Assembly (NCBI RefSeq): GCF_028290495.1
Contig: NZ_JAQGJT010000044.1
Span: 1-64,000 of the forward strand
Source of the DNA: Tardiphaga sp.
Lineage (GTDB): Bacteria; Pseudomonadota; Alphaproteobacteria; Rhizobiales; Xanthobacteraceae
Direction: 5' to 3'
DNA length: 64,000 bases
The notes below the pieces were generated by a model, which had not been told where the DNA came from, searched no databases, and was given only the letters and a program-made list of their open reading frames with translations. This document shows, piece after piece, positions 35,869-44,490 of this stretch. Each line of letters begins with the position of its first letter. Within the stretch, counting starts at the first letter, position 1. A program made the position numbers and the translations under genes.

Positions 35869-35905
35869 TTCGGCCACCTCTTCCTGGCGGAGAGAGGTGG
35901 CCGAA
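35869..35905. terminator. Perfect 13-bp stem-loop between convergent genes
   Basis: The arms TTCGGCCACCTCT and AGAGGTGGCCGAA pair without mismatch around an 11-base loop. It lies between the small plus-strand gene and the 3' end of the IlvD/Edd gene on the minus strand, so it can stop transcripts from both sides. There is no long T-tract, so it may act partly as an RNA-stabilising hairpin. Confidence 0.7.
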
Positions 35906-35941
35906 CATTGCTGTCGCGATTGCAGTCTCCGGAATCAAACT

Positions 35942-37810
35942 TCAGAACGCCTTGTTGGCGTCTGGCCGATGCTTGTTGCTGGGCACGAAACCCGAGCGGG
36001 TGGCTTCGCGCGGCTGGCGGACCCAGACTTCGCGGTTAGGGTGCAGACCGGCGCCGCGGGTCGCGGGCACAGCGGAGAGCCGAGCGCGGTGCAGCAAGCG
36101 GGTGTCGGCGTCGCCGCAGTTAGGATGGATGCCGCCATTGGCCGCGACCACCTTGTCCCAGGCCGCCTTGCGCTGCGCGAGAATGGCGGGATCTGCCAGC
36201 GGCGTGCAGTTCAGTTCGTTGCTGTTCAGATCGGCGACAATCTCGTCACCGTCCTCCACCAACGCGATTGCGCCGCCCAGGGCCGCTTCGGGGCCGACAT
36301 GGCCGATGACAAGACCGACCGAGCCGCCGGAGAATCGCGCGTCGGTCATCAGCGCCACCACGATGCCGCGCTCGCGGCACAGCGTGGTGATGCGCGAGGT
36401 GGGATCGAGCATTTCCGGCATGCCCGGCGCGCCGGTGGGTCCTTCGTAGCGCACGATGACCATGTCGTGGTTCTGGAAGCGTTCGGGCGTCTTGTCGAGT
36501 GCGTCCAGCAGGTGCTGCTCGCCTTCGAATACGCTGGCCTTGCCGCGGAACAGATTGTTCTCCAGCCCGCCTTCGACGCCGGCCAGCTTGAGGATGGCCG
36601 AGAACTCCGGCGACAGATTGCCGCCGAGCACGCGCAGACCACCGGTCGGCTTGTAGGGGTTGGCGACCGGATAGATCACCTTGCCGTCGGCGCTCTTGGT
36701 GCCCAGGCGCTTGACCTGCTCGGCGAGCGTTTCGCCGGTGCACGTCATCACGTCGCCATTGAGCAGACCGGCTTCCAGCAGTTCACGGACGATCACCTGC
36801 ACGCCGCCCACGGCGTCGATGTCGACCATCGAATACTTGCCGTAGGGCCGCGCGTCGGTGAGCACCGGCACGACATACTGCGACAGATAGTTGAACTCCG
36901 CGGGCGTCATGACCTCTTTCCAGAAGTCGGTGAATCCTGCCGCACGCGCGATCTCCGGTGCATGCAGCGTGACGTTGGTCGAGCCGCCGATGGCGAGCGA
37001 GACGATGACGGCGTTGCGGATCGAATCGCGCACGACGATGTCGCGCGGCTTCAGGCCCTTCGCCATCATGTTTGCGAGGTATTCGACCAATTGGTCGGGG
37101 AATTCCTTGAGGCGGCGCGGATCGTCGGACGGCGGCGCCACCATGTGCAGCGGCTGCATGCCGACGACGCCGATGAAGGTCTGCATGGTGTTGTAGGTGA
37201 ACACGCCACCGCAGCTGCCGATACCGGGGCAGGCATGGCAGGCGACACGGTCGCGGAGTTCGGCATCGGGACTGCCGGCGACCTGATAGGCGCTGACGAT
37301 ATCGAGCTTCTCGCCGGTCTCCGGGTCCGTGCCGGGATGGATCGATCCGTCCGACATGATGATCGCCGGTTCATTGTGTTCCAGCAGGGCGGCCAGCGTG
37401 CCGACCGGCGGCTTGTCGCAGGCCACCACGGCGATCGTGCCGGCGAGGCCGGTGGCGCTGAGATGTTCGCACATGGAATCGTGGGTGACTTCGCGGCCGA
37501 TCAGCGAGTAGCGCATCTCGCGCGTGCCGTTGCGGATTCCGTCCGATGTCGCGATGGTATATTCCGGCTGCACGAGGCGCAGCTTCAACTGGCCGGCGCC
37601 ATGGCCGATGCGGCGCTTCAGGCTGGCGTGGATCGCTTCCACCTTGGACATCACGCCCATGTAGCACTGGCTGTCGCCCTTGGTGCCGACCACGCCGACC
37701 GACGGCTGGTGAATGAGATCCGTATCGGTACCAAGCACACGTGCGATGCCGATGGTCTGGGCCGAACGGCCCGGATGATGGTCTATGAGGACGACTGGCG
37801 ATTTTGTCAC
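35942..37810 (-). CDS. IlvD/Edd-family dehydratase
   Basis: A 622-residue dehydratase. Iron-sulfur Cys positions are visible in AVVACDKPP and RVACHACPGIGSCGG, and the C-terminal part has DARFSGGSVGLVIGHVGPEA, the substrate-contact region of the family. Members remove water from dihydroxy acids (branched-chain intermediates) or sugar acids. The sequence fits either class, and the gene is not next to branched-chain or sugar-acid genes, so the substrate stays open. A GreA-like gene lies 75 bp upstream on the same strand. Confidence 0.88.
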   Translation of the reverse strand: MTKSPVVLIDHHPGRSAQTIGIARVLGTDTDLIHQPSVGVVGTKGDSQCYMGVMSKVEAIHASLKRRIGHGAGQLKLRLVQPEYTIATSDGIRNGTREMRYSLIGREVTHDSMCEHLSATGLAGTIAVVACDKPPVGTLAALLEHNEPAIIMSDGSIHPGTDPETGEKLDIVSAYQVAGSPDAELRDRVACHACPGIGSCGGVFTYNTMQTFIGVVGMQPLHMVAPPSDDPRRLKEFPDQLVEYLANMMAKGLKPRDIVVRDSIRNAVIVSLAIGGSTNVTLHAPEIARAAGFTDFWKEVMTPAEFNYLSQYVVPVLTDARPYGKYSMVDIDAVGGVQVIVRELLEAGLLNGDVMTCTGETLAEQVKRLGTKSADGKVIYPVANPYKPTGGLRVLGGNLSPEFSAILKLAGVEGGLENNLFRGKASVFEGEQHLLDALDKTPERFQNHDMVIVRYEGPTGAPGMPEMLDPTSRITTLCRERGIVVALMTDARFSGGSVGLVIGHVGPEAALGGAIALVEDGDEIVADLNSNELNCTPLADPAILAQRKAAWDKVVAANGGIHPNCGDADTRLLHRARLSAVPATRGAGLHPNREVWVRQPREATRSGFVPSNKHRPDANKAF

Positions 37811-37885
37811 GGCGAGTTCCCTTTTTAGCGGCGGCTTTTTATTGGTCGACTGCTTGGGTTTGACGATGTTCCGGGTGCGGGCGCG

Positions 37886-38368
37886 CTACGAGATCGTAAT
37901 GATCTCAAGCTCTTGACCGGATGAGCCGGCGACATCCCCGACAGCCTTGCCCATCAGGAGCCTTGCTACCGGAGATATGAAGGAAATGGAACCGGCCTTT
38001 GGGTCTGCCTCGTCCTCGCCGACGATACGGTAAGTCTGGACGCGTCCGTCGTCACGTCGGAAAGTCACGGTGCCGCCGAAGGCAACGGTATCGGCTGAGG
38101 TTGGATCCGGCATGACCTGCGCCGTCCGAACCCGTGCCGCAAAATACCGCGCATCCCGCAGCGGGATGGCCCCTTGCCGCCGACGCTCGTTCACTTCCTC
38201 GATCTTCTGTGCCGTCTCATAGGCTTCTCGCGCCTGCTGGAGCTGAAGTTCCAGTGCGTTCAGCCCGGCTTGCGTCACAAGGTTCTGATGCGGCGAAACG
38301 GGGCGATCCGGCAACATCGTTTCCGATGCCGTGTCGGCACTGTCTTCCTTGGTGAAAGCGACGCTCAA
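37886..38368 (-). CDS. GreA/GreB-family transcription elongation factor
   Basis: A 160-residue protein. The C-terminal FKBP-like domain is clear (VAFGGTVTFRRDDGRVQTYR, then VARLLMGKAVGDVAG), and an N-terminal helical pair (LELQLQQAREAYETAQ) can form the coiled coil that enters the RNA polymerase secondary channel. The TTG at 38368 is chosen because SVAFTKEDSA matches related proteins as I recall them, with AGAGGATT ahead; an ATG further into the gene (MLPDRP) is the alternative. Confidence 0.82.
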   Translation of the reverse strand: MSVAFTKEDSADTASETMLPDRPVSPHQNLVTQAGLNALELQLQQAREAYETAQKIEEVNERRRQGAIPLRDARYFAARVRTAQVMPDPTSADTVAFGGTVTFRRDDGRVQTYRIVGEDEADPKAGSISFISPVARLLMGKAVGDVAGSSGQELEIITIS

Positions 38369-38417
38369 ACTCTGAATCCTCTGGCTCGCGACAGGCAGGC
38401 ATCGCAGGTCGCGAGCT

Positions 38418-39935
38418 TTAGCCCCCGACCGCAGACGCAGGAGTGCAATCTTGCTCCGCTGCTTCTCCGGCATTGGGGTCGCCCGGCGCCGTCGCCCAAG
38501 CCAGTTCGACCAGCGTCACGGTCCGCCGGCCGATGCCGTCCAGCTGGCAGACGATGAGGCCCTGCTCCTCGATATAGCTAAGCAAACGACGGGCGCGACG
38601 CAACGAGTGCGAGCCATAGGCGCGGGCGATCGTGGCGTCGCTCGGGCAGGGCCAACCCTCCTTCGCCGCACGGGCAATCATCATGAAGACGCCCTGCATA
38701 TCCTCGGGCAGGATCGAGGCGCGGACCGAAACGTCCTGCCAGCTGTCGTCTTCGGCGATATCCGAGCCGAGCCCAGCGCGGGCGCGCGTCAGCATGTGGC
38801 GGAATTCATTCAGGTCCGGCACGGCCGAGCCAAGGCCGCCGATGCGGCAGCGCACCACAAATTCCTGGTAGAGCACGCCGACGACGCGGAATCCGGCTTC
38901 GGGCTCCGCCATCACGGCACGCAGAATGAGATCGACGCGCTCGCGCTGCTTGGCCAGTTCCTCGGCGGTGAGCGGCTGCTCCTCGGGTTCGGGACGAATC
39001 TCCAGCGCGGCGGATTTCGCCGCCATCAGCTGGCCGAGCAGGTCCGGCGAAGAAGCCCGGCGTTGCGGCCGGCTCGGTTCCGGCGGCGGGGCCGCCAGGA
39101 TCATGGCGTGCGTGTCTGCTGTCGATTCCGGCAGCGGCATCAGCCGCGGCGTCGCATTGCGCGGCTGGGTATCCGTCGGCCCGATACGCAGCCCAAGCGG
39201 GCGGCGGGACAGCGCCGGGCCAAGCGCCATGAACTGGCCGCGCTCGAGGTCGCGGAATGCTTCGGCCTGGCGGCGCTCCATGCCGAGCAGGTCGGCGGCG
39301 CGTGCCATGTCGATATCGAGGAAGGTTCGGCCCATCAGGAAGTTGGAAGCCTCCGCGGCGACATTTTTGGCGAGCTTGGCCAGCCGCTGGGTGGCGATGA
39401 TGCCGGCAAGCCCGCGCTTGCGGCCCCGGCACATCAGGTTGGTCATGGCACTCAGGGAAAGCTTCCTTGCCTCGTCCGAGACCTCGCCAGCGACGGCCGG
39501 CGCGAACAGCTGCGCCTCGTCGACCACTACGAGCATCGGGTACCAGTGGTCGCGCGGCGCATCGAACAGCCCGCCGAGAAAAGCCGCGGCGCGGCGCATC
39601 TGGTTTTCGGCATCGAGCCCTTCGAGATTGAGCACGGTGGATACCCGGTGGATGCGGGCGCGTTCGCCGGCAACCTGCAGGCCTCGCTCAGTGTGTTCCT
39701 CGGCATCGATAACAAGGTGACCGAACCGGTCGGCCAGCGACACGAAGTCCCCTTCGGGGTCGATAATGGTCTGCTGCACCCAGGGGGCGCTCTGCTCCAG
39801 CAGCCGGCGCAGCAAATGGGATTTTCCGGAACCTGAATTGCCCTGCACCAGCAGGCGGGTCGCCAGCAGTTCTTCAAGGTCCATGGTCACCGGGGCGCCA
39901 GCCGTGGTGCTTCCCATCTCGATCGCAACGGTCAT
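38418..39935 (-). CDS. HerA-like ATPase (DUF87-type DNA translocase)
   Basis: A 505-residue ATPase. Walker A is GNSGSGKSH (about 32-40) and Walker B is MLVVVDEAQLF, followed by GRKRGLAGIIATQRLAKLAK, the sensor region of HerA/FtsK-like hexameric motors. A Pro-rich linker near 280-310 leads to a C-terminal winged-helix-like region (SDATIARAYGSHSLRRARRL). In bacteria this family acts in DNA processing or as a motor for defence systems. No NurA-like nuclease is adjacent, so its role is open. It is 50-some bases upstream of the GreA-like gene. Confidence 0.85.
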   Translation of the reverse strand: MTVAIEMGSTTAGAPVTMDLEELLATRLLVQGNSGSGKSHLLRRLLEQSAPWVQQTIIDPEGDFVSLADRFGHLVIDAEEHTERGLQVAGERARIHRVSTVLNLEGLDAENQMRRAAAFLGGLFDAPRDHWYPMLVVVDEAQLFAPAVAGEVSDEARKLSLSAMTNLMCRGRKRGLAGIIATQRLAKLAKNVAAEASNFLMGRTFLDIDMARAADLLGMERRQAEAFRDLERGQFMALGPALSRRPLGLRIGPTDTQPRNATPRLMPLPESTADTHAMILAAPPPEPSRPQRRASSPDLLGQLMAAKSAALEIRPEPEEQPLTAEELAKQRERVDLILRAVMAEPEAGFRVVGVLYQEFVVRCRIGGLGSAVPDLNEFRHMLTRARAGLGSDIAEDDSWQDVSVRASILPEDMQGVFMMIARAAKEGWPCPSDATIARAYGSHSLRRARRLLSYIEEQGLIVCQLDGIGRRTVTLVELAWATAPGDPNAGEAAEQDCTPASAVGG

Positions 39936-40624
39936 ATCGACTCAAAGGCTCCCCTGAGTGAGCGGCTTATCAATCCGATCGCAGCCCGTCGAGCATCCCA
40001 TGCCGGCCGTCCCGTGTTCCGGCGCGCGCAGCACGGATGCGCCGGGAAGTCATGGTTATTAACCAAATATTTACCATGGCATTGAGCCCTCAAGGGTTGC
40101 GTATGCTGCCGTCACCCGCTCAGGGTGTGCAGGCAGGGTTGGCTTGCCGGTCGTTGCGACGCGCGAGTTCGACGGGGCGCCACCTTTGTGGGGCCGGCGC
40201 CCGGGCAGCGTCATTATCGCGCTGCTGTTGATGCTCTCATTATTTGCGATGCGCGTAGATGCGTCCGGTGGCCGGTCGGGTTCGCGCGGTGACTGAAGTA
40301 TCAAATCGTTGTGCCGGGATTGCATCTCGAACATTCCGATTTTCAGCGGTTCCGGCACGCGTCGATCTCCGTCAGCAGCGATTGGCTCTGCCGGATTGAA
40401 ATCGGGGGCGCATTCTCTCGACTTCAATCAACATTCAAAATTCCATTTCATTGACGAAAACCTTCCGGCCTCGCATTTTGGACGCACTGGTTTCGCGTCG
40501 GGCGATGGTTTGTTAGTCCTTCAAGCAACGCGGGAAATCATAGTCATCACCTCCGGAAAAGCCCGGCTGCAACGCCTTGTGTTGCGGCGACGGCGAAGCC
40601 GTGCCCATTCAAGCAGGAGAAGAT
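39936..40624. other. Gene-free region
   Basis: About 690 bp without a convincing gene, between the divergently placed HerA-like gene and the ABC transporter operon. A TTAACC-(4)-ATTTACC-like patch at about 40053-40075 (ATTAACCAAATATTTACCAT) resembles a CtrA half-site pair with a mismatch, but is weak. The downstream part should hold the promoter of the ABC operon. I see nothing else I can name. Confidence 0.4.
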
Positions 40625-41722
40625 ATGTCGAACGATGGTGAAAGCCGACCCGCACGTTTGGACCGCCGCAGTCTGCTGCGTGGCGGCGTTGCTGCGGCCC
40701 TCGCGGCCCCCCTTGGCGTCTGGGGCGCGCAAGCCTTTCCATTCCGTGCGGCGTCGCCGATCGACTTTTCGGAATTTCCCATCTGCAAGGCGTCGTCCGA
40801 TGCGTCCGCTCTCACCGGCGCGCCGCGCAAGCTGAAGCTATCGTGGAACGCGGGCGCGGTCTGCCTCGCGCCACTGCCGGTGGCGATCGATCACGGCTTC
40901 TTCCAGAAGCAGAATCTCGATGTCGAACTCATCAACTATAGCGGCTCGACCGACCAACTGCTGGAAGCCATCGCGACCGGCAAAACCGACGCTGGCCTCG
41001 GCATGGCGCTGCGCTGGCTGAAACCGCTTGAGCAAGGTTTTGACGTCAAGATCGTTGCCGGCACGCATGGCGGCTGCCTGCGCGCGCTGGCGCCAGCGAA
41101 GTCCGATGTCAAAAGCGTCGCGGATTTTAAGGGCAAGACGATCGCGGTTGGCGACATGGCTGGCCCCGACAAGAACTTCTTTTCGATCCAGCTCGCCAAG
41201 GCCGGCATCAATCCGGAGAAGGATGTGGAGTGGCGGCAATATCCCGGCAATCTGGTGCGGCTCGCGGTGGAGAAGGGCGAGGCGCAGATCGGACTGGCGT
41301 CCGATCCGCTGGCCTATCTCTGGCTGAAGGACGGCGAACTCAAGGAGGTCGGCTCCAATCTTGATGGCCCCTACAAGGATATCAGCTGCTGCATCGTCGG
41401 CGTGCGAGGCAGTCTGATCCGCGATGAGCCGCTGGTCGCGCGCGCATTGACGCAAGCGCTGCTCGATGCCGCGATGTTCGCTTCGCAGAATCCGGACAAG
41501 GCGGCGAAGTCATTCCAGCCTTACGCCCCGAAGGGCACGTCCGAAGAGGATCTGCAGGCGATGGTGCGCTACCATACGCATCATCACCATCCCGTAGGCG
41601 ACGCGTTGAAGAAGGAACTGAAGGCCTACGCGGACGATCTCAAGCAGGTCTCCGTGTTCAAGCCCGGTACCGACACGTCGAAATTTGCGGAGAAGATCTA
41701 TGCCGACGTATTCCGCGTCTAA
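40625..41722 (+). CDS. ABC transporter substrate-binding protein (NitT/TauT family)
   Basis: A 365-residue binding protein. A twin-arginine-like signal (LDRRSLLRGGVAAALAAPLG) is followed by a mature region starting near Ala35. KLKLSWNAGAVCLAPLPVAIDHGFFQ is the NMT1/SsuA-like first strand (split by the signal region in position about 75-100), and GKTIAVGDMAGPDKNFFS is the domain hinge. It would deliver a sulfonate, nitrate-like or similar anion to the permease downstream. A His-rich tail segment (YHTHHHHPVG) might bind a metal. The ATG follows AGGAGA. Confidence 0.88.
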   Translation: MSNDGESRPARLDRRSLLRGGVAAALAAPLGVWGAQAFPFRAASPIDFSEFPICKASSDASALTGAPRKLKLSWNAGAVCLAPLPVAIDHGFFQKQNLDVELINYSGSTDQLLEAIATGKTDAGLGMALRWLKPLEQGFDVKIVAGTHGGCLRALAPAKSDVKSVADFKGKTIAVGDMAGPDKNFFSIQLAKAGINPEKDVEWRQYPGNLVRLAVEKGEAQIGLASDPLAYLWLKDGELKEVGSNLDGPYKDISCCIVGVRGSLIRDEPLVARALTQALLDAAMFASQNPDKAAKSFQPYAPKGTSEEDLQAMVRYHTHHHHPVGDALKKELKAYADDLKQVSVFKPGTDTSKFAEKIYADVFRV

Positions 41723-42740
41723 CGCAGCCCCCTTCACGGGGGATCACGAGACGGCGCTGGTCGCCGGCGATAGTGGCTTGCACTTTGCGGGCAAGCTTCG
41801 TTTCAGTTTTTCCGGCATTGCTGCAGGGCTCGCCTGGCTGACGTTCGGCCTGTCCTGCCTGTCCTGGCCCGATATCGGCGACTGGCCGCGCACGGAGGCG
41901 GTGGCTTACGTCGCCTTTGTCATTGCCGCCGGTGTCGTCATCGCGACAACCGCGCGGGAGATTCTTGGCAAGTTTGGTTCCGGGGTGCAGCAACGCGCGC
42001 CGTGGCTGTTGGCGCTCGGTGGATTCCTGACGCTGTGGGAACTAGCCACGGCCAAATTCGGCTGGCTGCCGCTGCCGTTCTTTCCGCCGCCGCAGTCGAT
42101 CGTCGAGGTCTACACCGACGATCTGCCGAAGCTGTTCGACAGCGCGTTTGCCTCGGTGAAGCTGCAGCTCGGCGGCTACTTCATCGGCGCCGCGGTCGGC
42201 TTCCTCACCGGCGTGTCGATCGGCTGGTCGCGGCTCGCGGGTTACTGGGTGCATCCGATCCTGCGATTCATCGGTCCCTTGCCGGCGACGGCGTGGCTGC
42301 CGATCGCCTTCTTCACCTTTCCGTCGAGCTGGAGCGCCTCGACCTTCCTGATCGCGCTGGCGACCGGCTTTCCGGTCACCGTGCTGACCTGGTCCGGCGT
42401 AGCCTCCGTCAGCAGCGCATATTACGACGTGGCGCGGACGCTTGGCGCCAAGCCGTCGTTTCTGGTTCTGAAGGTCGCGATCCCTGCGGCGTTGCCGCAC
42501 GTCTTCGTCGGCCTGTTCATGGGGCTCGGCTCGTCCTTCGCCGTGCTGGTGGTGGCCGAGATGATCGGCGTCAAGGCCGGGCTCGGCTGGTACCTGCAAT
42601 GGGCGCAGGGCTGGGCGGCCTACGCCAACATGTATGCCGCGCTGATCGTGATGTCGCTGCTGTGCTCCGGCGCGATCACGCTGTTGTTCAAGGTGCGGGA
42701 CCATCTGCTGGTCTGGCAGAAAGGTGTCGTCAAATGGTAG
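41700..42740 (+). CDS. ABC transporter permease (NitT/TauT family)
   Basis: A 346-residue membrane protein. The C-terminal part is the usual permease with EAA-like loop VARTLGAKPSFLVLKVAIPAALP. About 90 extra N-terminal residues hold two additional hydrophobic segments (GIAAGLAWLTFGLSCLSW; VAYVAFVIAAGVVIATT), which is longer than typical SsuC-like proteins. The ATG at 41700 has GGAGAAG ahead and overlaps the previous gene by 23 bases. Confidence 0.87.
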   Translation: MPTYSASNAAPFTGDHETALVAGDSGLHFAGKLRFSFSGIAAGLAWLTFGLSCLSWPDIGDWPRTEAVAYVAFVIAAGVVIATTAREILGKFGSGVQQRAPWLLALGGFLTLWELATAKFGWLPLPFFPPPQSIVEVYTDDLPKLFDSAFASVKLQLGGYFIGAAVGFLTGVSIGWSRLAGYWVHPILRFIGPLPATAWLPIAFFTFPSSWSASTFLIALATGFPVTVLTWSGVASVSSAYYDVARTLGAKPSFLVLKVAIPAALPHVFVGLFMGLGSSFAVLVVAEMIGVKAGLGWYLQWAQGWAAYANMYAALIVMSLLCSGAITLLFKVRDHLLVWQKGVVKW

Positions 42741-43531
42741 CCGCAGCACGGGCCGAACAGGCCACTCTCGCCTCAGCGGGCGCATCGCTGGAGATCGATG
42801 GTGTCAGCCACGCCTTCGACATCGACGGAAAGGTGCTGCCGGTGCTCGACGACGTCAGCATCACGGTCGCGCCCGGCGAATTCGTCGCATTGCTCGGGCC
42901 ATCCGGCTGCGGGAAGTCGACCTTGCTGCGGCTGGTCGCGGGGTTGGAGCCGCCGCGTGCGGGGGCATTGCGCGAGGACGGCGTGGATATCACCGGGCCG
43001 TACCCGTCGCGCGTCGTGGTGTTCCAGGACCCGACGCTGTTTCCGTGGCGCAAGGTCTGGGACAATGTTGCGCTCGGTCTGGAAGCGCAGGGCATCCTGA
43101 AGAGCCAGCGTCATCGCGTGGATGCGGCGATCGAACTCGTTGGCCTCACGGCGTTCCGCAATGCCTATCCGCATCAATTGTCCGGCGGCATGGCGCAGCG
43201 CGTTGCGTTGGCCCGCGCGCTGGTCAACGATCCCAAGATCCTGGTGCTCGATGAACCGCTCGGAAAATTGGACTCGCTGACGCGCATCACCATGCAGGCC
43301 GAGCTGGTGTCGCTGTGGCAGCGCAGTGGCTTCACCGCGCTATTGGTGACGCACGATGTCGAAGAGGCGCTATTCCTCGCCAACCGCGTCATTGTCTTCA
43401 GCGATCGCCCGGCGAAGATCACGGCCGACATCGCCGTCGATCGCCCCTATCCGCGGCACCGCGGCGACGCGCGTCTGGCCGAACTTCGCCGCGATATTCT
43501 GGGCCTGCTGGGGTTGGATGCGACGTGGTGA
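42734..43531 (+). CDS. ABC transporter ATP-binding protein (NitT/TauT family)
   Basis: A 265-residue ATPase with Walker A GPSGCGKST, Q-loop in VVFQDPTLFPW, signature LSGGMAQR, Walker B ILVLDEPLGKLD and switch His in VTHDVEEA. The ATG overlaps the permease stop by 7 bases, so the three genes are tightly coupled. It energises uptake of the same anion class as the binding protein. Confidence 0.92.
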   Translation: MVAAARAEQATLASAGASLEIDGVSHAFDIDGKVLPVLDDVSITVAPGEFVALLGPSGCGKSTLLRLVAGLEPPRAGALREDGVDITGPYPSRVVVFQDPTLFPWRKVWDNVALGLEAQGILKSQRHRVDAAIELVGLTAFRNAYPHQLSGGMAQRVALARALVNDPKILVLDEPLGKLDSLTRITMQAELVSLWQRSGFTALLVTHDVEEALFLANRVIVFSDRPAKITADIAVDRPYPRHRGDARLAELRRDILGLLGLDATW

Positions 43532-43725
43532 GTCCGCAAACAGGCCTCTGCACGACGAACAGCCAGCGTCGCGCGGCCTTGACGTGCCTGCACGCGGTCA
43601 AGCGTGTGCACCACCTTGCTGCACGCGTTCTGTGCACAACTGCGTAACATGTGGACAGCTTCATAGCGACGCAGATACCGTCACAATAGCGTCCGGATTG
43701 AAGCCGGCGGCGTGGGGCGTATGCG

Positions 43726-44112
43726 TTGTCATTACAGGTTGCGATTCTGAAAGTTCTGGCGAGTTATCCCGATGGTCGAGCAACCGTCGCCGCCATGAAC
43801 AGGGACCTCGCAATTCTCAGCGGCGCGGGCGTTGCCTGGAGTCAGCGCCTCAAGAAGCTCGCCGCACGCGCGCCGAGCCTCGACATTTTCACCGAAGGTT
43901 TTGTGTTGCGCGATGACGCCGGCTGGCAACTGACGACGCTGGGCCGCGCGGCGCTGCGCAGAATAGAACTGCCTGCGCCGCAAAAACCAACGGCACCGAA
44001 ACTCGCGCTGATTGCGCAGTCAACCCCCGCGAGTCCGAAACGTGCAAGCTTCACTTTACGGGTGGTCGGGGGCAATGAGCGGCGGCGCGTGGCGACGGAA
44101 CGCTCGGCCTGA
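43726..44112 (+). CDS. Small winged-helix-like protein of unknown function
   Basis: A 128-residue protein beginning SLQVAILKVLASYPDGRA, with a helical core and GWQLTTLGRAALRRIE, the LTxxGR pattern of winged-helix proteins. The tail is Lys/Arg-rich. A TTG at 43726 is the in-frame start matching conserved sequence; no strong ribosome site is seen. It is convergent with another small gene with the same pattern (44170-44391). It may bind DNA, but no target is known. Confidence 0.6.
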   Translation: MSLQVAILKVLASYPDGRATVAAMNRDLAILSGAGVAWSQRLKKLAARAPSLDIFTEGFVLRDDAGWQLTTLGRAALRRIELPAPQKPTAPKLALIAQSTPASPKRASFTLRVVGGNERRRVATERSA

Positions 44113-44169
44113 TCCGTCTTTGCGTCCGCTGCACCCTGCATTTGGCCCGGGTGTTTTCGACGTCTCGGT

Positions 44170-44391
44170 TCAGGCAGCAAGGTCCCACAACCGCGGCGAG
44201 CCGCGCAGCATCACCGCGCGACCTTTCGAGGTGAGACGCGGCGCATGGTCCGACAGCACGACAAGTTCGAGTGCGCTGAGTTGTTGCAGGACATAGTTGT
44301 TCAGCCTGGCAGCAGGAGACGCCATGGGGCGCAGCGCCCGCAGCGCGTCCCACTGGTCGTTGGTCAGATCCTGGTCGATATCGATATTCAT
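44170..44391 (-). CDS. Small winged-helix-like protein of unknown function
   Basis: A 73-residue protein: an acidic N-terminus (MNIDIDQDLTND), a helix (YVLQQLSALELVVLSD) and RLTSKGRAVML, again the LTxxGR pattern. The start at 44391 is chosen since it begins the conserved part. It is convergent to the 43726 gene. Function unknown. Confidence 0.55.
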   Translation of the reverse strand: MNIDIDQDLTNDQWDALRALRPMASPAARLNNYVLQQLSALELVVLSDHAPRLTSKGRAVMLRGSPRLWDLAA

Positions 44392-44490
44392 GGCGTCCTG
44401 CGTTGTGTGCCTCGCGCAGGCTTTACCGGGCAACCATGAAGCTGTTGCGACGGCATTGCGGCCAAATGCTGTTTGTCCGCTGTTGCGTCG

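Noticed and set aside
35828-37828. Long plus-strand frame opposite the IlvD/Edd gene
   Set aside because: It mirrors the minus-strand dehydratase and has no recognisable domain or start.
40053-40075. CtrA-like site in the intergenic region
   Set aside because: The match to TTAA-(7)-TTAA is imperfect and such words are frequent; no supporting gene context.
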